The notes below the pieces were generated by a model. It had not been told where the DNA came from. It worked only from the letters and a program-made list of their open reading frames with translations, and did not search any database. A stretch of 19,492 bases of DNA from an uncultured Oscillospiraceae bacterium (lineage in GTDB: Bacteria > Bacillota > Clostridia > Oscillospirales > Ruminococcaceae). Location: the NCBI GenBank assembly GCA_900555435.1, contig USLH01000024.1, positions 1 through 19,492 of the forward strand, read 5' to 3'. Position numbers and translations under genes: made by a program. This document shows positions 13,027 to 19,492 of this stretch, piece after piece (position 1 is the first letter of the stretch; the number at the start of each line of letters is the position of its first letter).

Positions 13027-13818
13027 ATGAGCCTGATAAGAGTCAAGGATATCCGAAAAGTGTATCGGGTGGATAAAGAACGGGTGGTGGCCCTGAACCG
13101 GATCAATCTGGAGATCGAAACCGGAGAGATCTGCTGCATTCTGGGTACCTCCGGATCCGGTAAATCCACTCTTTTGAACATTATGGCGGGGCTGGAAAAG
13201 CCTACGAAGGGCGCCGTTTTCATCGACGGTGTGGACATGGTAAAGTTAAACGAAAAGCAGCTGGCGCTGTTCCGGCAGAAGAACATCGGCTTTATCTTCC
13301 AGTCCTATAACCTCCTCCCCACCATGACGGCCATCGAGAACGTGGCGCTGCCTTTGGAATTCAAGGGCGTGCCGAAGCAAAAACGGGTCAAGGAAGCCAA
13401 GCGGATGCTGAAGGCGGTCAATCTGGAGGAGCGGATGCTGCACAAGCCCACCCAGATGTCCGGCGGCCAGCAGCAGCGGGTCGGCATTGCAAGAGCCTTC
13501 GTAGCGAAGCCGAAGATCGTCTTCGCTGACGAGCCCACCGGCAACCTGGATTCCAAAACCACAAAAGAAGTCATGGAGATGATCGTCGGCATCGCCCGGC
13601 GGCACAACGAGACACTGATCTTAGTGACCCACGACCGGGACATCGCACAGTATGCCGACCGGATCGTCCATCTGGTGGACGGCGATATTGTCAGTGATGA
13701 GAAAAACCAGTCGACCATCACCCGGGCGGACGCAGAAGCGGAAGTCCACACGGCGGAGAAGAAAGAAGCGCTTCCCGTCGAGAAGAACGTAGATCTGTCC
13801 GGCGATAAGCTGGCGTGA
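13027..13818 (+). CDS. ABC transporter ATPase, LolD/MacB type
   Basis: This 263-residue nucleotide-binding subunit carries every ABC motif: Walker A GTSGSGKST (40-48), Q-loop FQSYNLLP with Q92, signature MSGGQQQR (144-151), Walker B KIVFADEP (163-170) and the switch THD with H202. FIFQSYNLLPTMTAIENV and DEPTGNLDS are characteristic of the LolD/MacB/FtsE branch, which works with FtsX-fold permeases and drives mechanical work rather than substrate passage. After VDGDIVSDEKN (about 225) comes an uncommon charged C-terminal extension of about 35 residues. The start is ATG 13027, with TAGGAGA 6 bases upstream; a longer frame from 12898 begins at the promoter and is rejected. It is first in an operon with a CARDB surface protein and a permease. 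Confidence 0.94.
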   Translation: MSLIRVKDIRKVYRVDKERVVALNRINLEIETGEICCILGTSGSGKSTLLNIMAGLEKPTKGAVFIDGVDMVKLNEKQLALFRQKNIGFIFQSYNLLPTMTAIENVALPLEFKGVPKQKRVKEAKRMLKAVNLEERMLHKPTQMSGGQQQRVGIARAFVAKPKIVFADEPTGNLDSKTTKEVMEMIVGIARRHNETLILVTHDRDIAQYADRIVHLVDGDIVSDEKNQSTITRADAEAEVHTAEKKEALPVEKNVDLSGDKLA

Positions 13819-13835
13819 CATTTTTGAAAGAAAGG

Positions 13836-13858
13836 AGTTTTCCGTTTTCCGGAAAACT
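13836..13858 (+). promoter_or_regulatory. Hairpin in the ATPase-CARDB gene junction
   Basis: AGTTTTCC (13836-13843) pairs with GGAAAACT (13851-13858) around GTTTTCC. It overlaps the end of an AAAGGAG SD (13831-13837) and ends just before GAGGG (13859-13863), which is well spaced from ATG 13868/13871. It may mask one SD or set the ratio of adaptor to ATPase. Confidence 0.4.
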
Positions 13859-13867
13859 GAGGGCAGA

Positions 13868-15931
13868 ATGATGAATCAGACGATTTTTAAGAGAGCAGCC
13901 GGGTTCCTGACCGCTTTCGCCATGATGATGCTGGTCGTTTTGGGCGCAGTGCCCGTAAAAGCGGCGGGCATGAGCGTTTCCGCTTCCACCTCCGCCACCG
14001 TTTCGGCGGGGAACCGCTTTGCTGCGAACATCACCATCAGCGGCTCCTCCACGAAGAACACCACTGCCGACGTAAGCGTTACGGGTCTTGGCAGCATCAC
14101 CGACAGCGCTACGAAGACCGGCGTTTCTTTTGACGCCAACGGCAGCGCCTCCTTTACCGTAAGCCTGACCCACAGCGGCGACGGCAGCCCTGCCGTGCTG
14201 GTAGAGGTGAACGGCGAATCCGCCGACTGCACCGTCAGCGGCATCTTTTTCGGCAAGGACGACGGTAACGATACGCCGGTAAAACCTTCCGGCAACACCT
14301 TCGGCGTGAAGAACGGCACCGCCCTTCCTTCCATCAGCGCCGGCGAGACGAAAAAGCTCGTCCTCCCCATCTCCAATCTCACCAGCCGCCGGGTTCCCGA
14401 CGCCACGTTCACCGTGGAGCTGCCGGAGGGCGTGTATGTGGACGGCGCCACCTTTTCCCAGAAGCTGACCTTTGCTTCGAAGGAGAGCAAGAACCTGGAG
14501 ATCCCGCTGGTCGCTTCCGCCAATGCGGCTTCCGGCGTTTCCACCATGAAGATCACCGCCACTTACCGCTACAGCGGCGAGATGGTGACCGAATCCTTCA
14601 GCGTGAACTTAAAAGTCACCGGCTCCACCGGCCAGACCGGCGAAGGCAAGCTGGAAGTGACCGGTTATTCTGTGAACCCCGGCACCGTGACCGCCGGAAA
14701 CGGCTGCAAGCTGACCCTGACGGTGAAAAACACCGGCAATAATACCGTGAAAAACGGCGCTGTCACCTTAGGCGGCCTGTCCACCACCGGCTTTACCATG
14801 AACAACAGTCTGGATACCCAGTACATCACCTCTTTAGCAAGCGGCGCTTCCACCAACCTGACCTTCAACCTCAGCACCAGCTCCGCCATGGCAAGCGGCA
14901 ACTATATTCTGGACGTTTCCCTGACGGCAGGGGAGGCCACTTCCGCCGCCAAGGCGTTCATCCCCGTAAAGGCCAATTCTGCCTCCGGCAGCGATGAAAA
15001 CGGCGTTCCTTCCGGCAAGCCCCAGATCGTGATCGAAAGCTACACCTACGGCAGCAACGGGGAAACCTCTGTTACCGGTGGAAAGGTCTTCACCCTGACT
15101 ATGAAGATCAAAAATGCCGGCAAGGTTGCCATTGAAAACGTGAAGATCACCGTTTCCTCTGCGGCGGACGCCACCACCGGCGGCGTGTTCTCGCCCGCTA
15201 ACTCCTCCAACACCTTCTTTGTGGAGAGCATCCCCGCAGGCGGCACCATTGAGGAATCTATCGACCTGCTGCCGAAAGCGGACGCTGCTCCCAAGTCTTA
15301 CGGGTTAGACATTTCCTTCAACTATGAAGCTGTAGTCAACAAAGAGCGGATCGAATTAAGCCCCACTGAGACCATTTCCATCCCCTTGACCCAGCCTGAC
15401 CGGTTCGAAGTCGGCGAGGTGCAGATGTGGGGTCCCGTTTATGTGGGCGACACCCTTTCCGGCAACGTTTCTTATGTGAACAAGGGCAAGAGCACCATCT
15501 TCAACCTCTCCGTCAAGATCGAAGGTGATGGCTTCACTACGGCAGAGACCGACAATTACATCGGCAACGTGGAATCCGGTTCCAGCGACAGCTTTGACAT
15601 CTCTCTGAACCCCACCCAGGCGGGCACGCTGAAGGCCACCCTGACCTTCTCTTACGAGGACGCCAACGGTGAGGTCAAGGAAGTCGTCAAGGACATCGAA
15701 AGCGAAGTCATGGAGTACGAGCCGGTTGACCCCATAGGCCCCGATGATCCGGTAGGCCCTGTAGAACCGGAAAAGACCGGCCTGCCGACTTGGGCATGGA
15801 TCGCCATCATCGCCGGCGGCGTTGTTGTGGCGGTAGTCGTGGTCGTGATCGTGGTCAAGGTGGCCAAGAAGAAAAAGCAGAAATCTCAGGACGCCGAAGA
15901 TGATTACGACGATGAGGATGCGGAAAAATGA
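13868..15931 (+). CDS. CARDB-repeat surface protein of an ABC system
   Basis: This 687-residue single-pass surface protein does not match a named gene. A signal peptide (charged start, LTAFAMMMLVVLGAV core, cleavage near VKA-AG about residue 33) is followed by about five Ig-like beta-sandwich domains of 95-125 residues, at about 35-125, 140-250, 258-370, 380-510 and 512-618. They carry CARDB/COG1361-style phrases (AGNGCKLTLTVKNTGNNTV; GGKVFTLTMKIKNAGKVAI; VGDTLSGNVSYVNKGKSTI). Then come a Pro/Asp-rich linker (PIGPDDPVGPVEP), one C-terminal membrane helix with a long Val run, a KKKKQK stop-transfer and an acidic tail (DDYDDEDAE). It lies between an ABC ATPase and an FtsX-like permease and overlaps the permease start by 4 bases (ATGA). 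It probably replaces the MacA-type adaptor as the extracellular arm. Start could be the adjacent ATG 13871, which is better spaced. Confidence 0.9.
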   Translation: MMNQTIFKRAAGFLTAFAMMMLVVLGAVPVKAAGMSVSASTSATVSAGNRFAANITISGSSTKNTTADVSVTGLGSITDSATKTGVSFDANGSASFTVSLTHSGDGSPAVLVEVNGESADCTVSGIFFGKDDGNDTPVKPSGNTFGVKNGTALPSISAGETKKLVLPISNLTSRRVPDATFTVELPEGVYVDGATFSQKLTFASKESKNLEIPLVASANAASGVSTMKITATYRYSGEMVTESFSVNLKVTGSTGQTGEGKLEVTGYSVNPGTVTAGNGCKLTLTVKNTGNNTVKNGAVTLGGLSTTGFTMNNSLDTQYITSLASGASTNLTFNLSTSSAMASGNYILDVSLTAGEATSAAKAFIPVKANSASGSDENGVPSGKPQIVIESYTYGSNGETSVTGGKVFTLTMKIKNAGKVAIENVKITVSSAADATTGGVFSPANSSNTFFVESIPAGGTIEESIDLLPKADAAPKSYGLDISFNYEAVVNKERIELSPTETISIPLTQPDRFEVGEVQMWGPVYVGDTLSGNVSYVNKGKSTIFNLSVKIEGDGFTTAETDNYIGNVESGSSDSFDISLNPTQAGTLKATLTFSYEDANGEVKEVVKDIESEVMEYEPVDPIGPDDPVGPVEPEKTGLPTWAWIAIIAGGVVVAVVVVVIVVKVAKKKKQKSQDAEDDYDDEDAEK

Positions 15932-17256
15932 GATTAAGAGATATGATCGCCATGAGCCTCTCGAACCTCTGGAAACGGAAGGTCCGGACGCTCCTGACCG
16001 TGACCGGTGTCGTCATCGGCACTTGCGCCATCGTGGTCATGATCTCTTTGGGTCTTGGTATGCAGAAGACCATGCAGGATTCTCTGGCCCAGATGGGTGA
16101 CCTGACCATTATCAGCATTTATAATTACGGCAGCTCCAGTTCCGGCTCCGGCAGCGACAAGCCGGCGCTGGACGACTCCATGCTGGACACCATCCGGCAG
16201 CTCAAATACGTTCAGGCGGTGACGCCGGCGTATAACCCGAACAACTGGAATGCCTTTACAATCAAAAGCGGTAAGTATCAGTATTCCGGACAGATTACAG
16301 GCGTGGATTTCGACGCTCTGAAACTCATGGGCTACGAAATGCAGGAGGGGCAGATGCCCGACTCCACCACCGGATATGAGGGGGTCGTCGTGTTCGGCTC
16401 TTCCGCCGGGTACGATTTCTATAATCCGAAAAAGAACAACTGGTGGAATGACCGTTCCGGGGATCCTCCGGTCAACGTCATGGAGGATAAGCTGGAGCTT
16501 ACCATCAACAAGGACGACGGCACTGCTTCCAAGACAAAGGCGAAAAAGATTACCTGTACCGGCGTGATGGTGGAGGACTGGAGCCGGAACCCTTCTCCCT
16601 ATGGCGTTTTCATGGACGTGAACTATCTGCGCTCTTTGGAAAAGGAGTACAATAAGTTAAACAACGTCAAGGAAGACAGGAACAAGGTCTTTTCCTACAA
16701 CAATGTGTACGTCAAGGTGGATGACATGAAGCATGTGGCGGCTGTGGAGGAGATCCTGCAGGGCTACGGGTACCAGACCGACTCCATGGAGTCTATCCGG
16801 AAGCCTCTGGAGGAGCAGACCCGGCAGCAGCAGATGATCTTCGGCGGCTTGGGTGCGATCTCTCTGCTGGTTGCGGCTTTGGGCATCACCAACACCATGA
16901 TTATGTCCATTTATGAGCGGACCCGGGAAATCGGCGTCATGAAGGTTTTAGGCTGCGTCATCAGCGACATCCGGACGATGTTCCTGATGGAGGCGGGCAC
17001 CATCGGCCTTCTGGGCGGCATCGTGGGCGTAGGGATCAGCTACCTGATTTCCTTCCTCATCAACACCTTCGGAAGCGGAGGCGGAGGAGACATCTGGGAC
17101 ATCGGAGGGCTCTCCATCGGAGGACTTTCCATCATTCCATGGTGGCTTGTGATCGGCGCTTTGATTTTCGCCACGCTGGTAGGACTGGTTTCCGGCTTCT
17201 CACCGGCAAACCGCGCCGTAAAGATCAGCGCTCTGACGGCAATCAAACAGGAATAA
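15928..17256 (+). CDS. FtsX/MacB-like ABC permease
   Basis: This 442-residue permease has the four-helix MacB/FtsX topology. One N-terminal helix (VRTLLTVTGVVIGTCAIVVMISL, about 19-41) is followed by a roughly 260-residue extracellular domain (MacB_PCD-like, with Gly/Ser-rich GSSSSGSGS near its start and a Trp/Tyr-rich segment YNPKKNNWWNDRSGD). The C-terminal FtsX domain has three helices (about 305-325, 350-375, 400-430) and the coupling segment YERTREIGVMKVLG that contacts the ATPase. An extra Gly-rich stretch (GSGGGGDIWDIGGLSIGGLS) separates the last two helices. Start ATG 15928 overlaps the CARDB gene stop (ATGA), so translation is coupled. As a MacB-type system it likely acts on envelope or exported molecules such as peptides or lipids, but the substrate is unknown. 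Confidence 0.93.
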   Translation: MRLRDMIAMSLSNLWKRKVRTLLTVTGVVIGTCAIVVMISLGLGMQKTMQDSLAQMGDLTIISIYNYGSSSSGSGSDKPALDDSMLDTIRQLKYVQAVTPAYNPNNWNAFTIKSGKYQYSGQITGVDFDALKLMGYEMQEGQMPDSTTGYEGVVVFGSSAGYDFYNPKKNNWWNDRSGDPPVNVMEDKLELTINKDDGTASKTKAKKITCTGVMVEDWSRNPSPYGVFMDVNYLRSLEKEYNKLNNVKEDRNKVFSYNNVYVKVDDMKHVAAVEEILQGYGYQTDSMESIRKPLEEQTRQQQMIFGGLGAISLLVAALGITNTMIMSIYERTREIGVMKVLGCVISDIRTMFLMEAGTIGLLGGIVGVGISYLISFLINTFGSGGGGDIWDIGGLSIGGLSIIPWWLVIGALIFATLVGLVSGFSPANRAVKISALTAIKQE

Positions 17257-17296
17257 GAAAAAGAGACGGGGCGGTTTTCGTTCCGTCTCTTTTTCT
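17256..17296. terminator. Bidirectional terminator of the ABC operon
   Basis: A perfect 14-bp stem pairs AGAAAAAGAGACGG (17256-17269) with CCGTCTCTTTTTCT (17283-17296). It begins at the last base of the permease stop codon and ends in a T-run. From there to 17510 (about 215 bases) I see no gene or clear structure. Confidence 0.9.
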
Positions 17297-17514
17297 GCAG
17301 AAAGCAGCGGAAATCTGGGGAAGAGTCGCCGGAAAAGGAGGGCTGTAAGTGGTCACAACCGGCTGATCTTCGTACGGTTCATGGAAATGACCGGTGCCGA
17401 AAAGGGATAGGAAAACGGCAATTACGGATTTTCAAAGCTTGTGTGGTGGGTTCGGTAATTATGAATTTAGATGTTAGGGAAGCGCATGTGAGGGTTTCCT
17501 TTTTTGGGCGGATG

Positions 17515-17523
17515 TGATATGAT
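17515..17523 (+). promoter_or_regulatory. Extended -10 promoter of the glycerate kinase gene
   Basis: TGATATGAT (17515-17523) is an extended -10 (TGn plus TATGAT). The -35 position at 17 bp holds only TTCCTT. Transcription would begin near 17530, leaving a leader of only about 14 bases that still contains GGAGGG (17533-17538). Confidence 0.4.
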
Positions 17524-17543
17524 GGAGGAAATGGAGGGATCAT

Positions 17544-18791
17544 ATGGAACGGGATCTTCGCAAGGACTCAGAGCGGGTCGTTCGGAAAGCGATCTCTGCC
17601 TGTCTGCCGGATGAAGCGGTGCGGCGGGCGCTGGAGGGAAAGGAATTTCCGGGACGGGTGGTGCTCGTTTCCGTGGGAAAAGCGGCGTGGAGGATGGCGG
17701 ACGCCGTCTGGAAGACGCTGAACGGAAAAATCTCGAAAGGTGTTGTGCTGACCAAATACGGGCATTTGTCTGGACCCATCGGGAACTTGGAGCTTTATGA
17801 AGCCGGACACCCGGTGGTGGACGAGGCTTCCGTGGCCGGAACAGAGCGGATCTTAGAGCTGGTAAAGGGGCTTGCCCCATCGGATACGGTGCTGTTTCTG
17901 GTGTCCGGGGGGGGATCGGCGCTATTTGAAAAGCCGCTGATCCCGCTTTCGGAGCTGGCGGAGGTGAACCGGCAGCTCCTGGCCTGCGGAGCGTCCATCG
18001 GGGAGATGAACGGCATCCGAAAGCGTTTGTCCGCAGTAAAGGGCGGCAGGTTTGCGGAGCTTTGCCGGCCGGCAAAGGTGTTTGCCGTGGTTTTGTCCGA
18101 TGTGATCGGCGACCGGCTGGACGTGATCGCTTCCGGACCGGCGGCTCCGGATCGGTCCACCTGCAAAGAAGCGGCAGAAACAGTGAAGCGGTACGGTCTG
18201 CAGCTTTCGGAGAAGGCCATGGAGCTGCTGCAGAAAGAAACGCCTAAGGCTCTTGAAAACGTAGAGACCTGCATCACCGGCAGCGTATCGGAGCTTTGTC
18301 GGGCAGCGGCGGAAGAAGCGGGAAGGCTGGGATACCGGCCGGTGATCCTTACCGATTCTCTCGGCTGTCAGGCGAAGGAGGCCGGTGCGTTTCTGGGAGC
18401 CTGCGCAAGGTACCAGCGGCTTCACGCCGTAGAACCGTTGGCTCTGATCGCCGGCGGCGAAACGGTGGTGGAGCTGACCGGCCACGGGAAGGGCGGCCGG
18501 AACCAGGAACTTGCTCTTGCGGCTGCGGCAGAGATCGCAGGTATGGACGGCGTCTGTGTCGTTTCCGCTGGCTCCGACGGGACCGACGGGCCTACGGATG
18601 CAGCCGGAGGGATCGTGGATGGAAAAACAGCGGGCACGCTTAAAATCTGCGGGATCTCCATTCCGGAGGTGCTCCGGCAAAACGATGCCTACCCTGCGTT
18701 GGAACGCTGCGGCGGGCTTCTGATGACCGGCCCCACGGGAACCAACGTCAACGATGTGGCGGCGGCATTGATTTATCCGGAAAAGTCGTAA
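17544..18791 (+). CDS. Glycerate 2-kinase, MOFRL family
   Basis: This 415-residue cytosolic enzyme is of the type-2 glycerate kinase family (GckA/TtuD), which phosphorylates D-glycerate, normally to 2-phosphoglycerate, feeding glycolysis from serine, glyoxylate or sugar-acid breakdown. The N-terminal DUF4147 domain has VSVGKAAWRMADAVW (43-57), LFLVSGGGSALFEKP and VVLSDVIGDRLDVIASGPAAPD. The C-terminal MOFRL domain has LIAGGETVVELTGHGKGGRNQELALA, SAGSDGTDGPTDAAGGIVDG and MTGPTGTNVND. All family motifs are present and the length is normal. ATG 17544 has GGAGGG 5 bases upstream. It stands alone, with no glycerate or tartronate genes in view, so the pathway is not settled. Confidence 0.95.
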   Translation: MERDLRKDSERVVRKAISACLPDEAVRRALEGKEFPGRVVLVSVGKAAWRMADAVWKTLNGKISKGVVLTKYGHLSGPIGNLELYEAGHPVVDEASVAGTERILELVKGLAPSDTVLFLVSGGGSALFEKPLIPLSELAEVNRQLLACGASIGEMNGIRKRLSAVKGGRFAELCRPAKVFAVVLSDVIGDRLDVIASGPAAPDRSTCKEAAETVKRYGLQLSEKAMELLQKETPKALENVETCITGSVSELCRAAAEEAGRLGYRPVILTDSLGCQAKEAGAFLGACARYQRLHAVEPLALIAGGETVVELTGHGKGGRNQELALAAAAEIAGMDGVCVVSAGSDGTDGPTDAAGGIVDGKTAGTLKICGISIPEVLRQNDAYPALERCGGLLMTGPTGTNVNDVAAALIYPEKS

Positions 18792-18818
18792 GAAACCCTT
18801 TTCTTTTTGTGAAAAATA

Positions 18819-18827
18819 TGGTACAAT
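18819..18827 (+). promoter_or_regulatory. Extended -10 promoter of the SseB-like gene
   Basis: TGGTACAAT (18819-18827) is an extended -10 (TGn plus TACAAT) in an AT-rich patch just after the kinase gene. A consensus -35 is not visible. The leader to ATG 18915 would be about 80 bases. Confidence 0.5.
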
Positions 18828-18869
18828 AAAAAAGAAGTCGGTAAAGCCCGCTTCGGACACGCTTTGTGC

Positions 18870-18905
18870 ATCTTTTGGAAAGGAGTAGGAGATCTTTTGG
18901 ATCTC
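18870..18905 (+). promoter_or_regulatory. Repeat and hairpin around the SD of the SseB-like gene
   Basis: ATCTTTTGGA occurs twice (18870-18879 and 18892-18901), flanking AAAGGAGTAGGAG. The second copy helps form a perfect 6-bp hairpin, GAGATC (18889-18894)-TTTTG-GATCTC (18900-18905), located between the AAAGGAG SD (18879-18885) and ATG 18915. Folding would reduce the SD-start distance from 29 to about 12 bases. Confidence 0.45.
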
Positions 18906-18914
18906 TGAAATGCT

Positions 18915-19492
18915 ATGCTGGAACTGAATCAACTGATTACAAACCCTGCCTTGGTGCAGGCGATGGACACATTTAAAAAAACTCCATCTCCCCGGACGGA
19001 GCTGGACATGATTAACCTTTTCTTCAGCGCCCGGCTGCTGACCCCCATCAATCTGCTGGACGAGCTGGTGGACGGAAAGATGGAATCCTCTACCCGGTTC
19101 CAGCACTTCCTCATCACCAGCGATAAGGGTGAGCAGTTCTATCTTGCCTTCACCGATCAGGCGGAGCTGCAGAAATGGGCAAAGGAAGAGAAAAAGGATG
19201 CCCTGACGGTGCCGCTGCCGGCGTTTGCCGCCATGCTGGACAAGAATAAGGACGCCAAAGGTGTCGTGATCAACCCCTTCGGCGCAAATATCACCTTTTC
19301 CAAGGAAATGATTGAGAATCTGCCCAAACGGCGTCTGGAGCTTTTGAAGGTGGCTCCGCCCCGTTTCCTCATCGGCAAGCTGAAAGAGGAGCCGGAGGAA
19401 CTGGAAGCGGCGCTGAGCAAATACTTCAAGAAAAAGCAGAAGGACATCCAGCAGGCGTGGCTCTTTACCGCCCTGCGGGAGGGGACCCAGAA
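18915..19492 (+). CDS. sseB: SseB-like protein, 3' truncated by window
   Basis: The frame from ATG 18915 runs open to the window edge, giving 192 residues of an unfinished protein. It resembles the SseB family (enhanced serine sensitivity protein). The N-terminal domain (about 1-130) includes ELDMINLFFSARLLTPIN, QHFLITSDKGEQFYLAFTDQAELQKW and GVVINPFGANITFSKEMIENL, a pattern shared with SseB_N (PF07179). From about 145 the segment VAPPRFLIGKLKEEPEELEAALSKYFKKKQKDIQQAWLFTAL matches the SseB C-terminal domain. Its molecular role is poorly known. There is no signal peptide. The SD AAAGGAG is about 29 bases away across a small hairpin, an unusual arrangement. A glycerate kinase gene lies upstream, but a separate promoter lies between them. 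Confidence 0.85.
   Translation, partial: MLELNQLITNPALVQAMDTFKKTPSPRTELDMINLFFSARLLTPINLLDELVDGKMESSTRFQHFLITSDKGEQFYLAFTDQAELQKWAKEEKKDALTVPLPAFAAMLDKNKDAKGVVINPFGANITFSKEMIENLPKRRLELLKVAPPRFLIGKLKEEPEELEAALSKYFKKKQKDIQQAWLFTALREGTQ

Noticed and set aside
17297..17514. Small gene or RNA in the gap before the glycerate kinase
   Set aside because: Candidate starts after AAGGAGGG near 17335 stop within a few codons, and no stable hairpin or conserved motif is visible.
1..19492. Insertion sequence, prophage, CRISPR array, tRNA or rRNA
   Set aside because: No transposase or integrase motifs, no regularly spaced repeats, and no tRNA-like cloverleaf or rRNA sequence were seen on reading either strand.

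Overview
The window is a GC-rich, densely coded bacterial chromosome segment. Genes carry Gram-positive style Shine-Dalgarno (SD) sequences (AGGAGG, AAGGAGG), promoters are sigma-A-like and often have an extended -10 (TGn), and nearly every transcript ends in a strong hairpin plus T-tract. The gene set (fhs, a RodA-type SEDS protein, rsmD-coaD followed by a coiled-coil gene, a PopT/DUF368 protein, a Pit/DUF47 pair, a LolD/MacB-type ABC operon) fits a Clostridia-class Firmicute, possibly of the Oscillospirales/Ruminococcaceae type. That placement is inferred from gene content only. I see no rRNA, tRNA, CRISPR array, insertion sequence or prophage.

Layout. 1-279: 3' end of a class I aminotransferase. 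306-1184 (-): a PocR-domain AraC regulator, divergent from 1326-2618 (+), an FAD-dependent oxidoreductase. 2685-2927 (-): an unrecognised 80-aa basic protein. 2928-3336: an AT-rich intergenic region holding the fhs promoter and a structured leader. 3337-5007: fhs. 5038-6171: a RodA-like SEDS protein. 6217-7773: rsmD, coaD and a coiled-coil protein, probably also served by a promoter inside rodA. 7835-8641 (-): PopT/DUF368. 8852-10544: Pit phosphate transporter and its DUF47 partner. 10592-11281 (-): an AT-rich nucleotidyltransferase-fold protein, divergent from 11442-12806, a class 3-like aldehyde dehydrogenase. 13027-17256: a three-gene ABC operon (ATPase, CARDB-repeat single-pass surface protein, FtsX/MacB permease). 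17544-18791: MOFRL-type glycerate kinase. 18915-end: an SseB-like protein, cut by the window edge.

How the genes fit together. fhs supplies 10-formyl-THF. RodA and PopT both serve the cell-wall cycle (glycan polymerisation; return of the undecaprenyl-phosphate carrier). Pit plus DUF47 form a phosphate uptake unit. rsmD and coaD are housekeeping. The most unusual assembly is the ABC operon: in place of a MacA-like membrane fusion protein, it carries a multi-domain extracellular beta-sandwich protein anchored by one C-terminal helix with an acidic cytoplasmic tail. The gene is translationally coupled to the permease, and the operon promoter is preceded by TTAAGG repeats that look like a response-regulator site. 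Other points worth attention are a hairpin that covers an SD in the fhs leader together with a 10-codon upstream ORF, a mirror-image divergent promoter at 11337-11417, and the orphan nucleotidyltransferase-like gene.
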